From the NCBI GenBank assembly GCA_964392455.1, contig CAYMPG010000001.1, positions 1 to 64,000 of the forward strand: a DNA stretch of 64,000 nucleotides. The letters run 5' to 3'. Position numbers and translations under genes: made by a program. Numbering within the stretch: position 1 is the stretch's first letter; each line of letters starts with the position of its first letter. Shown here in pieces: positions 34,208 through 41,134 of this stretch. The stretch is from SFEL01 sp964392455. Lineage in GTDB: Bacteria > Bacillota > Clostridia > Christensenellales > CAG-138. The notes beneath the pieces are model-generated. The model saw only the letters and a program-made list of their open reading frames with translations. It was not told where the DNA came from and searched no databases.

Positions 34208-34940
34208 CGTTAGCCTCCGGGCAAGTATTCTGTGCTGTAACAGGGTGTGAGTTATAGGTTATCTCGGTTATGCGGCCATCCAGTATTCTGATGACCTTGT
34301 CGGCATATTCTGCCATATTGGGATCGTGGGTGACCATTATAAAGGTCTTATTATGGCTGCGTACCGTTTGGCTGATGCTGGACATTACCTCATCGGAGGT
34401 GGCGGAATCCAGATTTCCGGTGGGCTCATCCGCAAAGATTATATCCGGGTCAGATGCAAGGGCACGGGCTATGCCTATGCGCTGCTGCTGGCCGCCGGAC
34501 ATCTGCCCGGGCATATGGGCCATATGGCTCTCCAGCCCCACGTCCTTTATGGCATCCTTTGCAATACGCATACGCTGATTGTAGGGCACGCCCTTAAAGG
34601 CGAGGGGCAGGGCAACGTTTTCCAGCGCCGTATAATAGGGCATAAGGTTGAAGGACTGGAATATGAAGCCCACGTATTTCTGGCGGAAAAGAATAAGCTC
34701 GCTCTGGTTCATGCGCTCCAGATGCTTGCCGTTTATTATTACCTGGCCTGAGGTGACCGGCTCAAGCCCCGCAAGCAGGTTAAGCAGGGTGGACTTGCCG
34801 CTGCCGCTGCGGCCGATTATGCAGCAAAATTCTCCGGGCATTATATCAAGATCCACGCCTCTCAGGGCGTGAACGTCCACAGTGCCCACCCGGTATGTTT
34901 TCTTTGCGTCACGGACGCTGATGATAGGCTTTTGCTCCAT
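34194..34940 (-). CDS. ABC transporter ATP-binding protein (MacB/LolD type)
   Basis: A 248-residue ATPase: Walker A GRSGSGKSTLLN (about residue 39), Q-loop FIFQSFNLMPYY, signature MSGGQQQRIGIARAL, Walker B IIFADEPTGNLD and H-loop MVTHDP. It powers the exporter made with the permease at 31164. First gene of a four-gene operon; ATG with CAGGAGATAAAAAG upstream. Divergence from the plus-strand ABC pair at 10365 shows that they are separate systems. Confidence 0.93.
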   Translation of the reverse strand: MEQKPIISVRDAKKTYRVGTVDVHALRGVDLDIMPGEFCCIIGRSGSGKSTLLNLLAGLEPVTSGQVIINGKHLERMNQSELILFRQKYVGFIFQSFNLMPYYTALENVALPLAFKGVPYNQRMRIAKDAIKDVGLESHMAHMPGQMSGGQQQRIGIARALASDPDIIFADEPTGNLDSATSDEVMSSISQTVRSHNKTFIMVTHDPNMAEYADKVIRILDGRITEITYNSHPVTAQNTCPEANDEQN

Positions 34941-35178
34941 CTTTTTATCTCCTGGATGGGATTATCATATATAGAATTTTAGCTGCACCCATACTATATG
35001 GCAAGTTAACAAATCATTAATTTGGCAAATAAGTGAATAAACCGTGTCAATCAGGAAAAAGCTGCGCTACAAGGCCCTGTTTTGGCGGGCCAGCTCGGGG
35101 TGCTAAAATCCCGTCACAGGCGGGATTTTCCCCCTGCCGGGGTCGCACCCTTCAAGTCCCCCTGGCCGCTTAATACAA
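34941..35178. other. Intergenic region upstream of the export operon
   Basis: No protein gene. It holds a 9-bp hairpin (aaaatcccg 35105-35113 / cgggatttt 35121-35129) and a 19-base segment at 35151-35169 that matches 17 of 19 bases of the 3' end of the nearby tRNA-Leu, in the opposite orientation. Confidence 0.6.
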
Positions 35179-35179
35179 C

Positions 35180-35206
35180 ACAAAAGGCATCCAATGGATG
35201 CCTTTT
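35180..35206. terminator. Terminator downstream of tRNA-Leu
   Basis: caaaaggcatcca / tggatgccttttg stem with A/T tracts; on the minus strand it ends the tRNA transcript. Confidence 0.8.
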
Positions 35207-35211
35207 GTATT

Positions 35212-35294
35212 TGGTGCGGCCAGTGAGACTTGAACTCACACGGTCTCCCATACGCCCCTCAAACGTACGCGTCTGCCTATTCCGCCATGGCCGC
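35212..35294 (-). tRNA. tRNA-Leu (anticodon GAG)
   Basis: An 83-base class II tRNA. The acceptor stem GCGGCCA pairs with TGGCCGC, CCA is encoded (35214-35212), the T-arm has GTTCAAGTC, and the anticodon loop TTGAGGG gives GAG (35260-35258), reading CUC/CUU leucine codons. A short variable arm (GGGAGACC region) fits Leu. Its promoter is a perfect consensus. Confidence 0.95.
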
Positions 35295-35318
35295 ATATTA
35301 AGTTTTGCAACGAAAACA

Positions 35319-35347
35319 ATTATACATAAAGCGCCTCCAAATGTCAA
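35319..35347 (-). promoter_or_regulatory. Consensus promoter of tRNA-Leu
   Basis: On the minus strand TTGACA (35347-35342), 17-base spacer, TATAAT (35324-35319): both boxes perfect. Confidence 0.9.
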
Positions 35348-35464
35348 GGCGTAAATTGTGAAGAGGAAGCATTTTTTATAGCAAAAATATATTGCCTTTC
35401 ATATTATATAGCAACCCTATGTCCCTCAGGCCAAAATGGGACGCAAGAAAGGAATTCTATCTCA

Positions 35465-36076
35465 ATGAGCGCAAGAATCAATTATGTGGACAGAAACCGA
35501 AGCCGCAGGATGCCTGCTCCCCCTGCCGCTGCAGGGGAAGCTCAGGAGCTGATAGCGGCGGGCGCGGCAGAGGGCTGCGGCTGCACCGGCGGAAGCGGGG
35601 CAGCAGAGAGCTGCGGCTGTGCAAGGAGCGTGGACTTTTGCGAGACCGTGACCCTGCATGAATCCTTTGACGCCAGCAATGTATGCACCCAGTCTGCAAA
35701 AATAGCGTATGACACATCCTTCCTCGGGTATACCGTGGAGGAGCAGACTATGAATGCCAGCCTGCCCTGCGGCTGCTCCTGTCCGGTGATGGTGTATCGC
35801 ATCAGCCTTACCGGAGCCATACCCTATATTGTAAATGTGGGTCAGGTGGAAAGCGGCTGCGGCGACCCGGTGTGCCTGGCCATTCAGGGAAGCACGATGG
35901 TAGACGAGGTGGTGGGCTATGCCTGCGGAGACAGCGAGCCCGAGCTTACGGAAATATCCTGCTGCAGCGTTACGCCGGATATTACCGTAACGGTAAAGCC
36001 CTGCGGGTGTAGCGGCAAGACCAATGTAACGGTTTCCGGCAGCTTCAGCTTTTCAAATCTCCCCGTCCTCTGCTGA
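35465..36076 (+). CDS. Cysteine-rich hypothetical protein
   Basis: A 203-residue protein with 17 cysteines, many in CGC or CC clusters (EGCGCTGGSG, ESCGCARS, LPCGCSCPV, VKPCGCSGKT). There is no signal peptide or membrane helix. The C-terminal two-thirds seems beta-rich (YRISLTGAIPYIVNVGQVES). I do not recognise the family. Cys-rich proteins of this type in spore-formers can be coat components, or it may bind metal; neither is shown here. AAAGGAATT lies about 11 bases before the ATG, and a terminator follows, so it is a single-gene unit. Confidence 0.65.
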   Translation: MSARINYVDRNRSRRMPAPPAAAGEAQELIAAGAAEGCGCTGGSGAAESCGCARSVDFCETVTLHESFDASNVCTQSAKIAYDTSFLGYTVEEQTMNASLPCGCSCPVMVYRISLTGAIPYIVNVGQVESGCGDPVCLAIQGSTMVDEVVGYACGDSEPELTEISCCSVTPDITVTVKPCGCSGKTNVTVSGSFSFSNLPVLC

Positions 36077-36096
36077 TACTGCATCCCGGCCGGAAG

Positions 36097-36124
36097 TGCG
36101 GGCGGTAACCGTCCGCATTTTTTT
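36097..36124 (+). terminator. Intrinsic terminator after the Cys-rich gene
   Basis: tgcgggcgg / ccgtccgca with a three-base loop, followed by about eight T. Confidence 0.85.
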
Positions 36125-36180
36125 CGGCCTGCCGGCGTAAACTAAGGAAAAAGCCCATTATGGCCTTTGGAGGAGCAAAT

Positions 36181-36645
36181 ATGCACAGTAAGGTAAAGAC
36201 CTATATAGTATCCATAGCCGCTGCCCTTGCGGTGGGCGGGCTTTCTGCCCTGCTGACGGGAGACAGCATGGAAAAATACGCCGCCCTGCGTCAGCCGCCA
36301 CTATCGCCGCCGGGGTGGATATTCCCTGTGGTATGGACGATGCTGTTTATACTGATGGGTGTGGGCGCAGCCATGGTTTATCTCAGCAGCTCCTCAGGGA
36401 AAAAGCCCATTGCCATATACGGGCTGCAGCTTATAGTGAATTTCTTCTGGACAATACTGTTCTTTTTGTTGGAAGCAAGGCTGTTTGCGTTTTTCTGGCT
36501 GGTGCTGCTGCTTTGCCTTGCGGTATGGATGGCCATATCCTTTGGCCGGGCAAACAGAACGGCGGGCCTTATCCAGATACCGTATATACTGTGGCTGGTA
36601 TTTGCAGGGTATCTCAATATGGGAGTATACCTGCTGAATGGGTGA
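36181..36645 (+). CDS. tspO: TspO/MBR family membrane protein
   Basis: A 154-residue protein with five membrane helices. Family signatures include PPLSPPGWIFPVVWTMLFIL (about residues 41-60) and the conserved Trp-rich segment IVNFFWTILFFLLEARLFAF. TspO proteins bind porphyrins and sterol-like ligands and are linked to stress and tetrapyrrole handling. ATG 36181 is preferred over an in-frame codon at 36160 since GGAGGAGC lies just ahead of it. A terminator follows directly. Confidence 0.92.
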   Translation: MHSKVKTYIVSIAAALAVGGLSALLTGDSMEKYAALRQPPLSPPGWIFPVVWTMLFILMGVGAAMVYLSSSSGKKPIAIYGLQLIVNFFWTILFFLLEARLFAFFWLVLLLCLAVWMAISFGRANRTAGLIQIPYILWLVFAGYLNMGVYLLNG

Positions 36646-36661
36646 TACGGAGAGCACTTGT

Positions 36662-36683
36662 GGCGGCATATGCCGCCTTTTTT
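36662..36683 (+). terminator. Intrinsic terminator after tspO
   Basis: Perfect palindrome GGCGGCATATGCCGCC (36662-36677) followed by TTTTTT. Confidence 0.85.
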
Positions 36684-36692
36684 CATTGGCAC

Positions 36693-36721
36693 TTGATAAA
36701 AGCGGGATTGTACATTAAAAT
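36693..36721 (+). promoter_or_regulatory. Promoter of the 54-residue membrane protein
   Basis: TTGATA (36693-36698), 17-base spacer, TAAAAT (36716-36721). Confidence 0.7.
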
Positions 36722-36754
36722 AGTAAAAGCGTCTTAAAGGAGGAGGGCATACAA

Positions 36755-36919
36755 ATGACACTTGGGGTATCTGCCGCATTGGCTCTGGTGTTTATCGGGG
36801 CGGGGCTTTACTGCCGCAAGTTTGCCCGCCTGCGTAATACCTCCCGCAGTATGCTGTTTTTCGGCGGATTGATGGCGGTATACAGCGTACTTACGCTGGT
36901 AATGGTATTGAGGGGCTGA
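36755..36919 (+). CDS. Small membrane protein (54 aa)
   Basis: Starts MTLGVSAALALVFIGAGLYC, then a basic loop KFARLRNTSRS and a second helix MLFFGGLMAVYSVLTLVMVL. Two membrane helices with the basic loop inside give a hairpin topology. It has its own near-consensus promoter and an excellent ribosome binding site (AAAGGAGGAGG), which strongly argues that it is real despite its size. I do not recognise a family. It ends 27 bases before tRNA-Ser with no terminator between, so the tRNA could be cotranscribed. Confidence 0.7.
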   Translation: MTLGVSAALALVFIGAGLYCRKFARLRNTSRSMLFFGGLMAVYSVLTLVMVLRG

Positions 36920-36946
36920 ATCCGCAATACAATTGCATATGTATAT

Positions 36947-37035
36947 GGAGCGGTATCGAAGTGGTCATAACGGGGCTGACTCGAAATCAGTTTGCGCGAA
37001 AGCGCACGTGGGTTCGAATCCCACCCGCTCCGCCA
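36947..37035 (+). tRNA. tRNA-Ser (anticodon CGA)
   Basis: An 89-base class II tRNA. Acceptor GGAGCGG pairs with CCGCTCC, then G and encoded CCA. Anticodon loop CTCGAAA gives CGA (36982-36984), reading UCG. The long variable arm (tttgcgcgaaagcgcacg) is a clear hairpin and the T-loop is GTTCGAATC. A terminator follows. Confidence 0.95.
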
Positions 37036-37036
37036 C

Positions 37037-37068
37037 TAAAAAAACACCACAAAGTGGTGTTTTTTTAG
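37037..37068 (+). terminator. Terminator after tRNA-Ser
   Basis: ctaaaaaaacacca / tggtgtttttttag, 14-bp stem with a five-base loop. Confidence 0.85.
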
Positions 37069-37084
37069 TGGCCTGAATAATGGG

Positions 37085-37221
37085 GGGATTCGAAGGGCGG
37101 ATAAGAAAAGGCACCAGTGGTGCCTTTTCCCGCCCCGGGAAATCGTGTCAGGCCGCTTTGCGTAGCGCAGAGCGCAAGCAAAGCGATGCCGATGACCGAT
37201 TTCGAATCCCACCCGCTCCGC
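37085..37221. repeat. Structured element ending in a copy of the tRNA-Ser 3' end
   Basis: The 21 bases at 37201-37221 are identical to 37013-37033 in tRNA-Ser (T-arm and acceptor). The element is bounded by inverted repeats GGGATTCGAA (37085-37094) and TTCGAATCCC (37201-37210), and contains a 10-bp hairpin at 37106-37128. It encodes nothing convincing. The following bases to 37484 hold no gene. Confidence 0.65.
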
Positions 37222-37484
37222 TTTCTTATCTTGAAAGGACTTAGTGGGAATCGCTTTTGAAAGGACACATTACCCGGCTTAGAGCGAGAACATACCCCGG
37301 CTTAAAACAAACGGCAGCGGGGAGCTGGAACGGCAGGATATTTAAAATTTTTTGAGTATATGGTATTATAAACAAAATGGTTCCCCATAAAAATTCGCCT
37401 GCAAGAAAGGTGTGAGCCAAAAAACGTGCAGCCGGGCTGCCAAGGCTCAGCGCCTTTGGATGGGCATTGTAAAGGAGAGGAAGG

Positions 37485-38156
37485 ATGAAAAGAACGCCGA
37501 TTAATGAGAGAATGCTTCCTGATTATACAAAGGGAGAAGAGATATTCAATATGGTATCCCATGGAATAGGGGCGCTGTTTGGCATATATGTGCTGGTGTC
37601 CTGCGTGATAAAGGCCGCAGGCCATGATAGCGTATGGGGAGTGGTAAGCGGAGCCATATACGGCGCATCCATGATAGTGCTGTATGGAGTATCCAGCGTA
37701 TATCACGGGCTGGGCAGGAATACCGGCAAAAAGGTGATGCAGATAATAGACCACTGTGTTATTTATCTGCTGATATGTGGCACGTATACCCCAATAGCGC
37801 TGTGCGTGCTGAGGGAATACTCCCCAATGCTTGGCTGGGGACTGTATGGGGTGGTGCTGTGTGCGGCGGTGGTGGGAATAGTATTCACTGCCATCGACCT
37901 TAAGAAATACGCAGCGCTGTCCATGATATGCTATATTGGCATGGGCTGGTGCGTTGCGCTGGCCGCAAGGCCAATACTCAGCATGCTGCCTGTGGAGGCA
38001 TTTGGGTGGCTTTTCTGGGGCGGAATAGCCTATACAGTAGGAGCAATGCTGTATGGATTGGGCAGCAGGCGCAGATATATGCATTCCGTGTTTCACGTAT
38101 TTGTGCTGATAGGCAGCGTAATGCACTATGTTGCAATAATCAAGTATATGCTGTAA
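37485..38156 (+). CDS. Hemolysin III family (PAQR-like) membrane protein
   Basis: A 223-residue protein with seven membrane helices. Conserved features of the family: GEEIFNMVSHGIGALFGIYV, the Ser/His motif VSSVYHGLGRN, the Asp in IIDHCVIYLLICGTYTPIA and the C-terminal MHSVFHVFVLIGSVMHY with His residues that bind zinc in PAQR proteins. Bacterial homologues (TrhA, YqfA) affect membrane lipid or energy state; haemolysis is not a general property. GGAGAGGA precedes the ATG. Confidence 0.93.
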   Translation: MKRTPINERMLPDYTKGEEIFNMVSHGIGALFGIYVLVSCVIKAAGHDSVWGVVSGAIYGASMIVLYGVSSVYHGLGRNTGKKVMQIIDHCVIYLLICGTYTPIALCVLREYSPMLGWGLYGVVLCAAVVGIVFTAIDLKKYAALSMICYIGMGWCVALAARPILSMLPVEAFGWLFWGGIAYTVGAMLYGLGSRRRYMHSVFHVFVLIGSVMHYVAIIKYML

Positions 38157-38183
38157 ACATACGTATTGTCATAAAAACACCGC

Positions 38184-38222
38184 AATATGACTGTAGGCCA
38201 ATAGCTTACAGTCATATTTTTT
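38184..38222. terminator. Bidirectional terminator between convergent genes
   Basis: aatatgactgta / ttacagtcatatt imperfect stem with T-tract on the right. Confidence 0.75.
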
Positions 38223-38242
38223 GTATCCATATAAATGACAGC

Positions 38243-39655
38243 CTATCTGCCGGGGGTATTAGCGTGTATGCGGGGGAGGAGCTGCACTATGCCTATGCCT
38301 GCGGCCACGCATATGAGCTCGGCAATGGCAAGGGTGTGTATGGAGGAAACTGCTGCTGCGCCGCCGGATGCCCCTGCGGCTATGCCGGCGGATATGCGAT
38401 TGGTAAACATGGGAACGAATACCGCAACACCGAAGGGCGCCGCCAGATCCCGGAAAAGGCCATAGGTGCCTGTGCCTGCGCCGGCCTGCTGGGTGGAGAC
38501 GCCGGAAAGGGCCACCTTCATGAATATGGTGCCGTTAGCTCCCAGCCCGAAGCCCAGTATGCCAAGGGACAGGGCAAGGATAAGCACAGACGCCGCCTCA
38601 TTAAATAGCAGCATGAGGGCGCAGCCTGCTCCGGTGAGCAGCAGGGAAAATGTCAGCACGAGCCGTGGCTCCCTTTTGTCTGCCAGGGGCCCCAGTAGCA
38701 ATGCGCCCAGCGCCATGCCTATATACATTATGGAGATGGAGTAGCTGGAGATTATGGTATTCTCCGGCTGAGTGTACATGAGGAATACTATTATATTTGT
38801 CATATTGGCCTGCATGAGCCCCTGGGTAAGAAACAGGGCGGCAACAGACAGCAGAAACGCTTTTCGTGCCATGAAGCTGCCGGGGAGTATGGGATTTGCA
38901 GCACGGCGCTCGGCATATATCAGCCCCACAAGGGAAAGTATGGCTGCCCCGAGCACGGAAATGAAGGGCAGGGAGCTCCAGCCAAGATTTTGCCCGAAGG
39001 AGGGTATGCATAGCACAAGGCTGAAAAACACCAGCACCAGCGCCCCGCCAAGGCTGTCAAAGTCGCCCAGGCCCTTTGGGGCGGGCGCATTGCGCTCCCG
39101 AAGCAGCAGGCAGGCCGCAGACAGCGCTACGCATATGCCTACGCATACCCATACCATTGCCCGCCAGCCAAGGGAGGCTATGAGCAGCCCTCCAAGGGTA
39201 GGGCCAAAGACCACCGAGCCGCTGGATATGAGCATATACAGGGAAAAGCCCTTTGCTATGCTGTCGGGAGGGAATTCCGTGAGAATATAGGCCATTACCA
39301 CCGGGGCGATGGCTGCGGAGCCTATGCCCACCACAAAGCGGGCAATGAGCATAAACAGCAGGGAAGGGGCAATGGCCGTGAGAAAATTTCCAAGGGTAAA
39401 GGCCAGCATACCCAATAGCAGGGTCTTTCGCCGGCCAATGGCATCCCCCAGCTTGCCGAGTATGGGGGCGCAGGCGGCGGTGGACATGGCGGTGGCCAGG
39501 GCTGTCCAGGTGGTATTGTTATAGGGAAGGCCAAGGTCGCTTACAAAGGCGGGGCCCAGCACTGTGGAAAAGCCCCCAACCAGCCCCACCAGCAGAGCGG
39601 CAAGTGCGTAAGGGAGAAAGCCCTTCATGTATTCTTTATCGGCTGAAGGTTTCAT
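38243..39655 (-). CDS. MFS multidrug-type efflux transporter (DHA2, 14-helix)
   Basis: A 470-residue proton antiporter. The first helix LPYALAALLVGLVGGFSTVL, motif A region GKLGDAIGRRKTLLLG after helix 2, and motif C-like GPTLGGLLIASLGWRAMVW in helix 5 place it in the drug:H+ antiporter class with 14 helices. It exports drugs or small metabolites; the substrate is unknown. CAGGAGC lies ahead of the ATG. It has no adjacent regulator. Confidence 0.92.
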   Translation of the reverse strand: MKPSADKEYMKGFLPYALAALLVGLVGGFSTVLGPAFVSDLGLPYNNTTWTALATAMSTAACAPILGKLGDAIGRRKTLLLGMLAFTLGNFLTAIAPSLLFMLIARFVVGIGSAAIAPVVMAYILTEFPPDSIAKGFSLYMLISSGSVVFGPTLGGLLIASLGWRAMVWVCVGICVALSAACLLLRERNAPAPKGLGDFDSLGGALVLVFFSLVLCIPSFGQNLGWSSLPFISVLGAAILSLVGLIYAERRAANPILPGSFMARKAFLLSVAALFLTQGLMQANMTNIIVFLMYTQPENTIISSYSISIMYIGMALGALLLGPLADKREPRLVLTFSLLLTGAGCALMLLFNEAASVLILALSLGILGFGLGANGTIFMKVALSGVSTQQAGAGTGTYGLFRDLAAPFGVAVFVPMFTNRISAGIAAGASGGAAAVSSIHTLAIAELICVAAGIGIVQLLPRIHANTPGR

Positions 39656-39834
39656 AAAAAATGCTCCTGTAGCTGCCCGGATGGCAGATATGCCTGCCCG
39701 GGCGTATATTCTTTTTACAGTATGCCCGGATAAATGGACTTTCTCCCGTAATATTTATTGCCAGCAAACAGACGCATAAAATTCGACGTTATCTGCAAAA
39801 GTAATAACGCTGCTCTTAATATTGCATATCTGAA

Positions 39835-39864
39835 TTTAACAGAAAAATAATGTCATGCTATCAT
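39835..39864 (+). promoter_or_regulatory. Promoter of the PrdA-like gene
   Basis: TTTAAC (39835-39840), 18-base spacer, TATCAT (39859-39864), in an AT-rich stretch. The remaining intergenic bases from 39656 hold nothing that I can identify. Confidence 0.45.
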
Positions 39865-39911
39865 AAATATGTGCGTAAAAGCACCTAAAAGCAATAAAAG
39901 GAGAAGCTGAT

Positions 39912-40322
39912 ATGTCAATTTCACTGGAATACGCTCTTGCCAATAAGGAACAGCCTGCTGTTCTGTGCTGCCGTGCCGAGGGTGGCATCACCATCACCGA
40001 GCACAACCTTGAGGACCCCGCCATATTTGATGACCTGGTGGACAGCGGCCTGCTGGATCTTACCGGCGCACTGACCATCGGCCAGGTGCTCAATGCAAAG
40101 CTCACCGGCACCTTTGATTCCCTTACTCCCCTTACTGCCGATAAGGTAGAGGGTATAAATGAGCAGACTGACGAGCCCGAGGAGGCTGCAGCCGAAGCAG
40201 CTCCCGCAGCAGAGGTAGCTGTGGGCGGCGCTGTACAGGGCGCTGAGGTAAAGGTATGCGGCGGCGTACTGGTGCTCAATATTGCCGAGGGCAAGGGCAT
40301 CCATATCGAGCTGCCTATCTGA
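39912..40322 (+). CDS. Small protein resembling the N-terminus of D-proline reductase proprotein PrdA
   Basis: A 136-residue protein. The segment AVLCCRAEGGITITEHNLED, then PAIFDDLVDSGLLDL and GQVLNAKLTGTFDSLTPLTA, resembles, from memory, the start of PrdA. An Ala/Glu-rich linker leads to a short end, VCGGVLVLNIAEGKGIHIEL. PrdA is about 600 residues, so this stops after the first module; there is no frame after its double stop. No other prd gene (prdB, prdC) is nearby. It may be a stand-alone scaffold or metal/thiol-binding module, or a remnant. The site AAAAGGAGAAGC and good codon use argue for expression. Family assignment is tentative. Confidence 0.5.
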   Translation: MSISLEYALANKEQPAVLCCRAEGGITITEHNLEDPAIFDDLVDSGLLDLTGALTIGQVLNAKLTGTFDSLTPLTADKVEGINEQTDEPEEAAAEAAPAAEVAVGGAVQGAEVKVCGGVLVLNIAEGKGIHIELPI

Positions 40323-40341
40323 TAAGGGCCAAATAAAGCAA

Positions 40342-40376
40342 AAAAGCGGCGCTGTTTAAAAGACAGCGCCGCTTTT
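40342..40376. terminator. Bidirectional terminator
   Basis: aaaagcggcgctgt / acagcgccgctttt, 14-bp perfect stem between the PrdA-like gene and the convergent ylmH. Confidence 0.9.
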
Positions 40377-40387
40377 ATGTTGCTCTT

Positions 40388-41134
40388 TCAATATACTCTG
40401 ACCAGAACGCGCAGCCGGCCCTTTTTGGTTTCCCGGTCTATTCCCTCGTATATAAAGCGGCCCTTGCCTCTTACGGAGATGAGTGCGCCGGGGAAAAGAG
40501 CTGCGGAGGCGTTTTGCACAAGGCGGCTGTTTATAAATACCCGCCCCTGCTGTATCAGCTCCTTACCGCCGCTGCGGGATAGCTGATAGACGGCGGATAT
40601 TATGGCATCCAGCCTTTCGGAGGCGATTATGGCGGAGGTGATGGGAGGGGGCTGGAGCAGCCCATCTGGCGGCTCAGACAGCGCACAGCGCACGGCGGTG
40701 CGTCTTACCTCACAAAGGGAATCTATTATATACGGCGCTATGGTCTCTAGGCAAAAGAGATACCCCACATTATCCAGTATCAGTATATCCCCCATTACCT
40801 CACGCCTTACGCCAAGCCCCATCAGTGCCCCAAGGAAATCCCTGTGGGTGAGGGCCTCTGCAAACTTCTGGGAAGCGGGGGCTATTTTTACGCATACTAT
40901 GGGGCTGGGATAGGCGCAGCCGAAAAGCTCCTCACTGCCAAAGGCTGCAAGCTTGCGCTCGCCGTCCGGATATCCTGCGTGCAGCGAATAGGGCACGGGC
41001 AGCCTGAGGGTGCTTAACGTATCCTGCTCAGACAGGGTGAGAAACTCTGTATCCGTCCAGAAGCCCTGCCTGTCGGCACGGGCCGCCAGCTCGTCAAGGC
41101 GGTTTATAAGCTGCTGTTTTTCAGCGTCTGCCAT
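40388..41134 (-). CDS. ylmH: S4-domain RNA-binding protein YlmH (RqcP2-like)
   Basis: A 248-residue protein matching YlmH along its whole length: HRDFLGALMGLGVRREVMGD, then ILILDNVGYLFCLETIAPYI, and the C-terminal S4 domain SERLDAIISAVYQLSRSGGK, LIQQGRVFINSRL, ISVRGKGRFIYEGI. In Bacillus, YlmH binds the large ribosomal subunit and can act in ribosome-associated quality control. It is normally found between sepF and divIVA; here those genes are 13 kb away without it. Its start overlaps the end of the GTPase-nuclease gene by 31 bases, with GGAGG ahead, so translation is coupled. Confidence 0.92.
   Translation of the reverse strand: MADAEKQQLINRLDELAARADRQGFWTDTEFLTLSEQDTLSTLRLPVPYSLHAGYPDGERKLAAFGSEELFGCAYPSPIVCVKIAPASQKFAEALTHRDFLGALMGLGVRREVMGDILILDNVGYLFCLETIAPYIIDSLCEVRRTAVRCALSEPPDGLLQPPPITSAIIASERLDAIISAVYQLSRSGGKELIQQGRVFINSRLVQNASAALFPGALISVRGKGRFIYEGIDRETKKGRLRVLVRVY

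Noticed and set aside
35100..35175. A complete extra tRNA on the plus strand
   Set aside because: A 9-bp stem with seven-base loop and a tRNA-like 3' end are present, but the D-arm and a U at position 33 are missing and the acceptor pairing needs a bulge.
37065..37268. A 67-codon minus-strand frame in the tRNA-Ser element
   Set aside because: It runs through the tRNA-end copy and hairpin, lacks a ribosome binding site and its protein has no recognisable features.
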